Below are positions 36,259-43,486 of a DNA stretch of 64,000 bases, piece by piece (position 1 is the stretch's first letter; the number at the start of each line of letters is the position of its first letter). Both the position numbers and the translations under genes were made by a program. This stretch comes from Faecalibacterium sp. UBA1819 (GTDB lineage: Bacteria; Bacillota; Clostridia; Oscillospirales; Ruminococcaceae), in contig DCEX01000035.1 of the NCBI GenBank assembly GCA_002315015.1, positions 46,411 to 110,410 on the forward strand, in the 5' to 3' direction. The notes under the pieces were generated by a model. The model did no database searches. It was given only the letters and a program-made list of their open reading frames with translations, and was not told the DNA's origin.

Positions 36259-37380
36259 TATGCGTTTCCTTTCAGCGAGATTCCTTCAATTGGGACATAG
36301 TTCGGCGTTGAGTTGTAGTAATCCGATTTTTCAATCAGTGCATACTGAAAATACAGATACGGGAGTGTCATAGGCGGGTCGGAGTCCGGCAGCGTCACTT
36401 CTTGATCTGCAACTGATTCAATCACCAAAAAATAGTCGTCCAGCTCGTCCACAATTTCCACCTGTTTTCCTACGCCTTTGCGAATAGTTTCCAAAGGGGC
36501 GTTTGGCGTGAGCTGCTGTTTTAGCAATGTTGACCCAGACAAGTTATACATATAGTAATATCCATTATATACTCGCCCTAAAGTTGTAAACGGATGTGAC
36601 AAAAGCACGCCTTCCTCTTGTGTATCCACATCATAAGATACGATTTTTGTTTCAATGCCGCCGGCATCCTCTGTAATGTCCTGTGCGCCGTCGCTAATAT
36701 TTAAAATTAAGCTTCGCCCGTTCACTCCAACAATCTGCTCGGATGGAGACAGTTCTTTCCGCTTTTCTAAATTTTTGGATTGAATGTCGTAACGGTACAA
36801 ACTTCTCGTTCGCAAATCACCATTGACCCCGTTTTCATAGGAATCACAAACAAAATAAATGGCGTTATCGTCGTATGCAATCCCCTGCCGAACCTGTTCA
36901 AAGGCATTCAATTTTTGCCTTACTATATGATTTGCACCGTTTAAATCCATTTCTATCATTTGGGGCAAAGCATCCTCGCCCAGCCGCTGTGCAACGCCGG
37001 GGGTGGTGTTGCCGAACGAGAGGTAAAACAGATGATTCCCCGCTGTCAATAACGCACCGCCGCCACCGCCGTAGGGCAACCAAGAAGTGCAGGTTTCGTC
37101 CTCATGCAGACATTCGGGACGGTTGCACAAAAACACCTGCGAACGTGTAGTCAATAAATGCCATGTTGTTCGAGCCATCGCTTCGCGGAATGATGCAATA
37201 ATAACCGTTTTCCGCCCCAGTTCCATCCCCTTCCCGCATAAAATCTATAAATGAAAGCGCTGTTCCATCCTGTGCAGGTTCCTCACTTCCTTGAGGAGCC
37301 TTGGTGCTGCATGAACTGCATAAACACAAGATTGCCGCCACAACACCCAGCGTGCGCGTGATTGTTTTATAAAATCTCAT
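36258..37380 (-). pseudogene. Lipoprotein of the Cys/His-motif family, paralogue B, frameshifted
   Basis: The frame opened at ATG 37380 gives a lipoprotein signal (MRFYKTITRTLGVVAAILCLCSSC) and continues to NNMAFIDY. The family motif CNRPECLHEDETC and the rest, ending ALIEKSDYYNSTPNYVPI, lie in another frame. Comparison with paralogue C (TDYATKTRVPLC against IDYTTRSQVFLC) places a single-base loss near 37145-37153. The remainder (about 300 residues) is undamaged, so this is a recent mutation, a sequencing error or a programmed event; nothing in the local sequence suggests a slippery site. Confidence 0.8.
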
Positions 37381-37437
37381 CGTTTTCCTGATTGCAATGT
37401 CAGTACAAAAGTATCTCAAACACTGTTGTCCCACGTT

Positions 37438-38709
37438 TTATTCTGTTGATTTGTTCCACGCATCGGGATAAATATCAGAAGCAATGGGGATATAATTCGG
37501 AATGGAGTTTTCATAATCGCTTTTGGAAATCATGGCATATCTCGCTTCATATTGCCGTGTTTCAACGCCTAATTCATCGACATCGACGACACTGCTGATC
37601 CAATCGGTCAGAACCAAAAAAGAATCGTCGGTTTCCGCCAACCGCCTGATGATATCGTTGTTATGCGTTCTCAAAAGAGTAAAGGGGTGGTATTCCCCGT
37701 TTTCTATATTGAACACAACACGATGAAACTTTGTTTCCTCACCGCTGAAATCCAGAAACTCCAAAAGCAGTAAATTTGGCCCCATCACAGATACCCCCAC
37801 ATCGGGCTCCAACGTTCCGTCGATAGACGCTGCCACAGGTGCATAATCCACCGTTTGGGTTTCTTTCGTTTCTAAATCCAAAATCTCAATTTTCTGCTCG
37901 GGATATTTTACGCGATACAACACACCATCCCCGACGACTGCCCCTTCGTTTTCCGCATCCAAAACAGCCAATGGCTCCTCGTCCATCTTACCGGTATCTA
38001 GGTTCAAAAAGCGTTTGTCCCAATAAACATCGTGCTTCTCACCCATGCGATAATGTGAGATGATAAAGTTTCTGCCCCATGCTCCGCTCAGGGTCGCCGC
38101 GTAATCCTCTTTGCCAAAGGTATAAATTTCCGTTCGTTCCCCGTCCTGCAAGTTGACTTTCATAACCTTTTTGATCATGTCACCGGTGTCTTTGCTGGTC
38201 TGCTGGGTCATCATATAAAGGTTTTGGCCATCGTGATAAACCGGGGACAGCACCAAACAATCCGCCGGAAATTCCATCAAAGGGCGGCGATTCGAGCCGT
38301 CTTTATCGGCAAGCTGAATATTAGGCGGTTGACTTTCTGTTGCCCCCATCTGCAAAAGAACCAAGCCGTCATTGATCACATACATTTGCGGAATTGCCGT
38401 CATATAGGAGCGACAGCTTTCTGTATCGTGCGTACAGCCGGGCTGTTCACACAAAAAAATCTGTTTTTTAGCAGCGAAATCAAAATAAGTTAAATTGGCA
38501 TTTGTGCTGTCTGTATAGAACATGTCGGCCAGATAGCAACCGTTTTCATCATAAGACTGACACAGCGTTAGGGCAGCATCCGAAGCCGCCGCGTTATTTG
38601 TGGTTTCCTGTGTGGCGGAGGTATTGTTCTGTGTACTTTGGCACGCACATAGTATTGCAGCCACTGCAACAGTTAACAGAGTATTTTTCCAAACCAAGTG
38701 CTTTTTCAT
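37438..38709 (-). CDS. Lipoprotein of uncharacterised Cys/His-motif family, paralogue A
   Basis: 423 residues, clearly a duplicate of paralogue D (identical stretches such as YRVKYPEQKIEILDLETKET and FGKEDYAATLSGAWGRN), with lipobox AAILCAC, the motif CEQPGCTHDTESC and the end AMISKSDYENSIPNYIPI. AGGAGTG lies 6 nt before ATG. It is second in a minus-strand series that begins with a small secreted protein under an agr-type promoter. A stem-loop separates the two. Function unknown; membrane-tethered extracellular role expected. Confidence 0.75.
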   Translation of the reverse strand: MKKHLVWKNTLLTVAVAAILCACQSTQNNTSATQETTNNAAASDAALTLCQSYDENGCYLADMFYTDSTNANLTYFDFAAKKQIFLCEQPGCTHDTESCRSYMTAIPQMYVINDGLVLLQMGATESQPPNIQLADKDGSNRRPLMEFPADCLVLSPVYHDGQNLYMMTQQTSKDTGDMIKKVMKVNLQDGERTEIYTFGKEDYAATLSGAWGRNFIISHYRMGEKHDVYWDKRFLNLDTGKMDEEPLAVLDAENEGAVVGDGVLYRVKYPEQKIEILDLETKETQTVDYAPVAASIDGTLEPDVGVSVMGPNLLLLEFLDFSGEETKFHRVVFNIENGEYHPFTLLRTHNNDIIRRLAETDDSFLVLTDWISSVVDVDELGVETRQYEARYAMISKSDYENSIPNYIPIASDIYPDAWNKSTE

Positions 38710-38730
38710 ATTACACTCCTAATTACCATG

Positions 38731-38763
38731 AATGAGGTGCAGAAGATATTTCCGCACCTCATT
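38731..38763 (-). terminator. Stem-loop between secreted protein and lipoprotein A
   Basis: AATGAGGTGC pairs perfectly with GCACCTCATT across a 13-nt loop. There is no T-run in the minus direction, so it may be an attenuator or processing site rather than a full stop. Confidence 0.5.
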
Positions 38764-38783
38764 ATATTATAATTCTATATCTT

Positions 38784-39299
38784 TTACAGTGCCGGTGAAC
38801 CGGAGGCAATCCATGCAGAAGATCCTCCCGGTGCAAAATAAACAGTAGCTCCGCTGTAATCACCGGAATATCTCAATCCTTCAGTATAGTTTAAAAGATT
38901 TACCAATCTTGTTTCATCTGGGTAAGGCAGTTGAAAAGCTGAGTCAACAGCTCCGTCTGCCAAATTCCACATGATTGCAGCCTTTCCCCCTGCCACACTA
39001 TTAAGTGAGCGGTTAATGGCGTATGTTGTTCCATTCTGTAACCGAGTTAAATACATGCACTGCTTACTCCTAGATTCTCCATAAACCACAGTAAATTGCT
39101 GATCAATTGACGGCATTTTTGTCCATAAAGTGAGCTTACGTCCCTTCATAGGACTTCCTGTGTTTCCATAGATATTTAATGCGTTAGAGGAAGTGTTTGC
39201 AATATAAGCCGGCTCTAATGTCCAATCCGCAAACGCAGGCACCGCCATAGCAGCAGCCATCACTGCACAAAGAGCCACGGTCAATAATTTCTTTTTCAT
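38784..39299 (-). CDS. Small secreted protein, ricin-B-lectin-like pattern
   Basis: 171 residues. Signal peptide MKKKLLTVALCAVMAAAMAVPAFA, mature part of about 147 residues without cysteines other than one near KQCMYL. ALNIYGNTGSPMKGRKLTLW followed by DQQFTVVY, and later YAINRS...KAAIMW followed by DSAFQLPY, resemble two repeats of the beta-trefoil (ricin B) pattern with its Q-x-F/W signature. The third repeat is not evident, so the assignment is tentative. AAAGGAG lies 7 nt before ATG. Driven by a promoter with LytTR-type direct repeats identical in layout to the one at 42.7 kb; thus a probable quorum-sensing target. Confidence 0.65.
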   Translation of the reverse strand: MKKKLLTVALCAVMAAAMAVPAFADWTLEPAYIANTSSNALNIYGNTGSPMKGRKLTLWTKMPSIDQQFTVVYGESRSKQCMYLTRLQNGTTYAINRSLNSVAGGKAAIMWNLADGAVDSAFQLPYPDETRLVNLLNYTEGLRYSGDYSGATVYFAPGGSSAWIASGSPAL

Positions 39300-39429
39300 A
39301 GGTTCATCTCCTTTGGTTTTTTCACACTTTTTTCTATTCCATAGGTATCTCGCGCGCCGAAACCTAAGCATAGACCTTTTAGCAATTCCTGTAAATCGCT
39401 TATCTGTAAATTTCTCTTTTTCTGCCCTG

Positions 39430-39498
39430 ATTGTACCAGTGCTTTCTACAAATTTCAATCGTTTTTGCGCAAATGACATGTTTTCGTGCCTAAATGCA
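39430..39498 (-). promoter_or_regulatory. agr-type (LytTR) activated promoter of the secreted-protein gene
   Basis: On the minus strand: box 1 TGCATTTAGGCA (39498-39487), box 2 GTCATTTGCGCA (39477-39466), starts 21 bp apart; a 7-bp gap; TTGAAA (39458-39453); 17 bp; TACAAT (39435-39430). The same distances occur at 42732-42800. Two direct repeats one double helical turn apart just upstream of -35 are the known layout of AgrA/LytTR sites. Confidence 0.8.
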
Positions 39499-39530
39499 AA
39501 AAATGTCTTCCAAACAAAGACACTTTGCAA

Positions 39531-39575
39531 CAAAAAAGAGAGCGTAATTGTATTTCTGCACAAGTACGCTCTCTA
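39531..39575 (-). terminator. Terminator of the agr operon
   Basis: AGAGAGCGTA pairs perfectly with TACGCTCTCT; the minus strand continues with TTTTTTG. Confidence 0.88.
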
Positions 39576-39691
39576 ACAATAATTTTCAATCTTAGCAGAT
39601 TTTCTTACATTTCAAAACTGTTATTTTGCTGAAAAACAGCTGCCTTTACTTTTAACAGTAAATATCGTTTGCCGCAATTTCAAGATCTTCT

Positions 39692-39847
39692 TTATTTTTC
39701 ATCTTGCCCGGCATCCTTTTCCGGTCTGGGCGGTTGATAAAAGCCCCATGGTGTACTCGGAACTTTCGCTTCCATTTCATTTTTAATTAAATTTTGTACC
39801 ATATTTTTTACCGCTGCTGAGATAGAAATTTTACGTTCCATATTCAT
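39692..39847 (-). CDS. AgrD-like autoinducer propeptide without cysteine
   Basis: 51 residues from ATG 39847 (or 49 from ATG 39841), 20 nt after agrB, with AAGGAG just upstream. It has the three-part AgrD layout: an N-terminal amphipathic helix (KISISAAVKNMVQNLIKNEM), a short hydrophobic core (VPSTPWGFYQ) and a charged, proline-containing tail (PPRPEKDAGQDEK) of the kind AgrB cuts off. There is no Cys anywhere. The only nucleophiles in the core are Ser29 and Thr30 (numbering from 39841), so the ring would be a lactone on Ser, as in the enterococcal FsrD/GBAP peptide. The predicted signal contains STPWGFY. Called from position and layout, not from family similarity. Confidence 0.75.
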   Translation of the reverse strand: MNMERKISISAAVKNMVQNLIKNEMEAKVPSTPWGFYQPPRPEKDAGQDEK

Positions 39848-39867
39848 TTTCTCCTTCAAGCATTATT

Positions 39868-40434
39868 TTATTGTATTCCAAGGCCCAATCTGCTAAGACA
39901 TATTGTAAAAGCTGTTATAAAAACAGAAAGCGCTAAATCAGCTGCGATATGTTGCGCAGCCTTCATACTTACAAGCACAGCTAATATCATGATGAACAAG
40001 CGCTTATGAACACTTTTTGTTAAATTGGCCCTTTCCTCATCGGTGATATGAATATTTTTATTATCAACCGGAGATAAAATCAAAATAATGACAGCTGATA
40101 AGGCCAGCACCAAAAGCAACCATACTTGGTGCTGAAAAATCGGCAAAAGCAAGAATAGCGAGCCAACTTGAATTAAAACCGCAGAGATTAAACATTGGAA
40201 CGGCGTATGCGCATGATATCCTCCGGTTCTGGTACGAAGAAATCGATAACCCAAGGTAAATAAGAGCGAATTGACCCAACCTGCCAATATTGCTCCAATC
40301 GGAACTAAAACCAAAAGGGACACCACATTCATCATTCGATGCATAATCATGTATCGGCACCATTCTTTTTGCCCGTCTTCAATGAGATTCGCTTTTAAAA
40401 AATAGTTTGTTAAAGCCTCTGCTGCTTTTTCCAA
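39868..40434 (-). CDS. agrB: AgrB-like membrane peptidase/cyclase
   Basis: 188 residues with about five membrane helices. AgrB enzymes cleave the C-terminal tail of AgrD and close the (thio)lactone ring. The catalytic pair is present: His74 in TRTGGYHAHTPFQC and Cys81, 7 residues apart as in the staphylococcal enzyme (His77/Cys84). It starts at TTG 40434 with GGGAGG 7 nt upstream. It follows the kinase gene by 30 nt and precedes the AgrD-like gene by 20 nt, so the whole RR-HK-AgrB-AgrD set is one operon, in an order unlike staphylococcal agrBDCA. Confidence 0.92.
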   Translation of the reverse strand: MEKAAEALTNYFLKANLIEDGQKEWCRYMIMHRMMNVVSLLVLVPIGAILAGWVNSLLFTLGYRFLRTRTGGYHAHTPFQCLISAVLIQVGSLFLLLPIFQHQVWLLLVLALSAVIILILSPVDNKNIHITDEERANLTKSVHKRLFIMILAVLVSMKAAQHIAADLALSVFITAFTICLSRLGLGIQ

Positions 40435-40464
40435 ATCTTCGCCTCCCTTGTCGAAATATTTGCC

Positions 40465-41781
40465 TTAGTGATGTTCCGGCCATTCGACGCTAAACACGAA
40501 TTGCCCATTTTCATAATAAAAGTCGTAGTCTGCCTGATATTTTTTCAAAATGTCCTGCACATTGCGCAGCCCGAACCCATGAAAAGAGGCGTTTTCCTTG
40601 GTGGTCGCAATCTGTCCGCTGCTGATTTTCACGAATGGGCTGGCATTCAGCACCGACAAAAACAAACTGCCCGGCTCTTCTTCCTCCGCTGGGGTATAAG
40701 TCACGCTCACTTGAATCCATCGTTCGCGTTCGGGCAGCTTTTCGCACGCCTCGATTGCGTTATCCAATAAGTTTCCGAGAACCACGGTGCAGTCTGTTTC
40801 CTTGATTTTCATGCCGGATAGGTCGTTCACCTCAAAACGAATATCAATCTTGTTTTGCTGCGCCGCCATTCCCTTTTGGTTTAAAATAGCATCTACTGCT
40901 GCATGGTGGGTATCCACCAAAAGGATACGCTCTGTGCTGTCGCGCCGAAGCTGTGAAAGATAGCTGCTTGCCTGCCCAGCGTTTCCGTTTTTCAGCAAAT
41001 CGCTCAATACGCTTAAATGCTTTTGAAAATCGTGCGTCATTTTTCGCTGGGTTTGGTATGCTGCGCTTAACGCACTGATACTTTCCTTCTGCGTGCGCTC
41101 CCGCTCTTTCAGCACCACCAACATCTCATGCTCACGGATGCTTTTTTTCATGTAATCTCTTGAAAACAACACCGCAAGATTGCACACAACAATCAAACTA
41201 AGTGCAATAACCGCATAAGGGTTTTCCTCACTTTTTGATGCACCGGCTACAAGGGCATCATAAAAAAAGGATAAAAGTACTATGGAAGAAAGCGGAAACA
41301 GCAAAGAAAGCGCCGTCCATTTCCTTGCACTTGTTCCTTCATCCGCTGGTTTATGGAACAAACTAATCGAAAATGCAAACAGCATGGCGGCAAGAATCCG
41401 AACAAACATCTGCGTTGTCACCCTAGTATAATGCTGCTCGAAAAAGTCAACTTGAAAAACGATTTGCCCCGCAAAAATAACGATATCATCTATCGCAGAA
41501 AATAAGGCATAACTCATAGCCGCTATAAAAAGACGGTAAATAGGCTCTCCCCGATAGAGTACCGCCAGCACCAAATAAAAGAGCAGTACCATAGCCACTG
41601 CTTGAACATCCTTGTAAAAATCACCGCCAACCTGTAACAGAAGGTGAAATACCACACCAAATGCCGCAACACACAACCAAAAAGAATCGGCCTGATTATT
41701 TCTCGGCAAAAAAGCGTCAAAAAACACAATAACGGCCAAATATTGCAGCAAATGAAATACTATATCGACTGCATACTCCAT
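40465..41781 (-). CDS. AgrC-like GHKL sensor histidine kinase
   Basis: 438 residues: six or seven membrane helices in the first ~210 residues (for example VFHLLQYLAVIVFFDAFL, ALSLLFPLSSIVLLSFFY), a coiled-coil linker, the phosphoacceptor His in MTHDFQKHLSVLSDLL, the N-box LGNLLDNAIEAC and the G-box HGFGLRNVQDILKKY. Typical AgrC/peptide-pheromone receptor (HPK10) layout with no separate sensor domain. ATG 41781 follows GGAGAGGG and overlaps the end of the regulator gene by 22 nt. It should bind the cyclic peptide made by AgrB/AgrD and phosphorylate the LytTR regulator. Confidence 0.92.
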   Translation of the reverse strand: MEYAVDIVFHLLQYLAVIVFFDAFLPRNNQADSFWLCVAAFGVVFHLLLQVGGDFYKDVQAVAMVLLFYLVLAVLYRGEPIYRLFIAAMSYALFSAIDDIVIFAGQIVFQVDFFEQHYTRVTTQMFVRILAAMLFAFSISLFHKPADEGTSARKWTALSLLFPLSSIVLLSFFYDALVAGASKSEENPYAVIALSLIVVCNLAVLFSRDYMKKSIREHEMLVVLKERERTQKESISALSAAYQTQRKMTHDFQKHLSVLSDLLKNGNAGQASSYLSQLRRDSTERILLVDTHHAAVDAILNQKGMAAQQNKIDIRFEVNDLSGMKIKETDCTVVLGNLLDNAIEACEKLPERERWIQVSVTYTPAEEEEPGSLFLSVLNASPFVKISSGQIATTKENASFHGFGLRNVQDILKKYQADYDFYYENGQFVFSVEWPEHH

Positions 41782-42491
41782 CGCTTCATCCCTCTCCAGC
41801 GCAGATACTCCTGCTTGAGCTTGCTGTAATTTCGGGTGCTGATTGCCAGCTGGGTATCGTCCGTCAAGCACACTCCTGTACTTTTCATCGTTTTGATATA
41901 CGCCATATTTACCAAAAAGCTTTGGTGAATGCGGAGAAATCCATGGGGAGACAACAGCTCCTCTAACGCATTCATTGTCATTCTCACGTCGCAGGTATCC
42001 CGCTTGTCGTGAATGAGGTGAAGGAAAAGATGGCGCTGCTGGGTTTCCGCATAAGTAATGTGTGCCGGCATCAGATCCACTTCTTCACTGCCGCTAGATA
42101 AGCGAATCACACGACGCTCCTTTTTATATGCGGCAAGCGCTGCTTGCAGGCATTCGGGAAGTTTTTCGTCCAAATTGCTTTTCAGCAAATATCTCAGCGC
42201 CTTCACTTCATACCCTTCCAAACTGTATTGCACATAGTGCGTTACAAACACTAAAATGGCATCCGGCTGTGCCTTGCGGATTCTCTTGGCCAGTTCAAGG
42301 CCATTGATTTCCCCCATATCAATGTCCAAAAAAATAATATCACACGGAATTTTTTCGATGCTCTTCATTTCATTTTCATCGCAAACACATTGAATACTCG
42401 CGGTTTGATTCAGATTTTTCAACTGTGTTTCTAAGCATTCTTTTAAGTGAAGTGCAAACTCCAATTCATCATCGCAAATTAAAAAATTCAT
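41760..42491 (-). CDS. AgrA-like response regulator with LytTR DNA-binding domain
   Basis: 243 residues. Receiver domain with CDDE, phosphoacceptor Asp56 in FLDIDM, and LVFVTHYVQYSLEGYEVKALRYL. The C-terminal LytTR domain (VIRLSSGSEEVDLMPAHITYAE ... LLSPHGFLRIHQSFLVNMAYIK) binds paired direct repeats. First gene of the operon; promoter at 42659-42687. The repeats found at 39466-39498 and 42732-42764 are the likely targets. No such repeats occur at its own promoter in the equivalent place, so this operon may not be autoactivated in the usual way. Confidence 0.93.
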   Translation of the reverse strand: MNFLICDDELEFALHLKECLETQLKNLNQTASIQCVCDENEMKSIEKIPCDIIFLDIDMGEINGLELAKRIRKAQPDAILVFVTHYVQYSLEGYEVKALRYLLKSNLDEKLPECLQAALAAYKKERRVIRLSSGSEEVDLMPAHITYAETQQRHLFLHLIHDKRDTCDVRMTMNALEELLSPHGFLRIHQSFLVNMAYIKTMKSTGVCLTDDTQLAISTRNYSKLKQEYLRWRGMKRWSMQSI

Positions 42492-42658
42492 AAGGACACT
42501 CTCTCACCAGCCTAGTATTTTATGAAGGAAGCACTGTATTGCTTTTCAACTTATTCTTCAATGAAAATAAAAAATAAGTTTCAAACAAATTGACGCCTTT
42601 ACCGTTCTGTGAAAAAAATCTTTCATACAGCGTTTTGATTTTTTTAAAAACTGTCAAT

Positions 42659-42687
42659 AGAATAACGAAAATCAAGCTTCTTGTCAA
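42659..42687 (-). promoter_or_regulatory. Promoter of the agr operon
   Basis: Minus-strand TTGACA (42687-42682), 17 bp, TATTCT (42664-42659). A near-consensus promoter that should work without an activator. AATAACGAAAAT occurs twice nearby (42661-42672 and 42698-42709), the first covering the -10 region; possible operator. Confidence 0.78.
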
Positions 42688-42731
42688 ATATTGTCTTAAT
42701 AACGAAAATGTTCCTAAATTGATTTTATTTT

Positions 42732-42800
42732 TGCAAATACGCACATTTTTCCTGCATATACGCAATAACTATAGACATTTTACGCTTGAATTTGTATAGT
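42732..42800 (+). promoter_or_regulatory. agr-type (LytTR) activated promoter of the secreted DUF2712-like protein
   Basis: Box 1 TGCAAATACGCA (42732-42743), box 2 TGCATATACGCA (42753-42764), starts 21 bp apart; 7-bp gap; TAGACA (42772-42777); 17 bp; TATAGT (42795-42800). The distances match the minus-strand promoter at 39430-39498 exactly. The rest of 42492-42901 is AT-rich divergent regulatory DNA with the agr operon promoter. Confidence 0.85.
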
Positions 42801-42901
42801 AAAAATCAACATAAGCGCTTATATCAAACAAAATCTTTAGTTAAAAAGATAGATGGGCTATCATTTCTCGATGATAGTTTCTATGAATGGAGGTTCAAGC
42901 T

Positions 42902-43333
42902 ATGATCTGTGTAAAAATGAAAAAAAAGCTTATATCTTGTTTAGCAATTCTGGCAATTTCCGTAATGGGTGCAATGACCGCATTTGCCGCTAATAACGTT
43001 GATACAGGATTTCAGTTTAACTTTAGTGCCGGTCAACCAAGGCGTACTGAATGGCGCGCAAAAAAAGATTCGAGCAATGTTTATATGTCCGTGCAGGGTC
43101 TTACAGGTGGATTTACTGCACATGTAGTTGGCTCAAGCAGTAACTTAAACTCAGGTATGGGCATAGACTGTTCTCGTGGCTATACCTATAACATTGCGTC
43201 AACCGGTGTCTATAGAATGCGAAATTGGGTTTATGATGGTGCACCTGGATACGGGTATGCCGCCGTTTATGCTTCTCCCAATTATGGATATGGATACAGC
43301 GCGTGGGGCGTGTGGAGCCCAGATTCAATCTAA
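42902..43333 (+). CDS. Small secreted protein, DUF2712/lactococcin-like pattern
   Basis: 143 residues. Signal peptide MICVKMKKKLISCLAILAISVMGAMTAFA; mature protein of about 114 residues rich in Gly, Tyr, Asn and Ser (NVDTGFQFNF at the mature start, then YGYAAVYASPNYGYGYSAWGVWSPDSI at the end as short pieces YGYAAVYASP and YGYSAWGVW). The mature start NVDTxFxF and size resemble DUF2712 proteins, whose genes often sit with ABC transporters in bacteriocin-like loci. ATG 42902 lies 8 nt after TGGAGG. Under the second LytTR-type promoter, hence likely induced by the agr signal. Toxin, bacteriocin or surface role all possible. Confidence 0.68.
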   Translation: MICVKMKKKLISCLAILAISVMGAMTAFAANNVDTGFQFNFSAGQPRRTEWRAKKDSSNVYMSVQGLTGGFTAHVVGSSSNLNSGMGIDCSRGYTYNIASTGVYRMRNWVYDGAPGYGYAAVYASPNYGYGYSAWGVWSPDSI

Positions 43334-43341
43334 ATAAGGAA

Positions 43342-43403
43342 ACTGTCAGCTCACACCTTCGAATGGGATTTTATTCTAATGCACGTGAGCTGACAGTCTT
43401 TTT
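43342..43403 (+). terminator. Terminator after the secreted DUF2712-like gene
   Basis: ACTGTCAGCTCAC pairs perfectly with GTGAGCTGACAGT (30-nt loop), followed by CTTTTT. Partial readthrough into the ABC operon is possible. Confidence 0.85.
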
Positions 43404-43486
43404 AATGAAACTATCTAAAAAATTTATGGCAGGCTTAATTCCAATTAGTTAGCCTCAATTCCAATTTAAATCATGAGGATCAAACA

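Noticed and set aside
38731..38763. Full terminator after the small secreted-protein gene
   Set aside because: Good stem but no T-run on the minus strand, so readthrough into the lipoprotein array remains likely.
39640..39700. A 16-codon minus-strand ORF (MKNKEDLEIAANDIYC) overlapping the end of the AgrD-like gene, ending in Cys
   Set aside because: It starts without a convincing ribosome site and lacks the helix and tail of a propeptide, so it is unlikely to be the signal, though its Cys made it worth noting.
42698..42709. AATAACGAAAAT as a LytTR box
   Set aside because: It does not match the four-box consensus and the copies are 37 bp apart, not 21.
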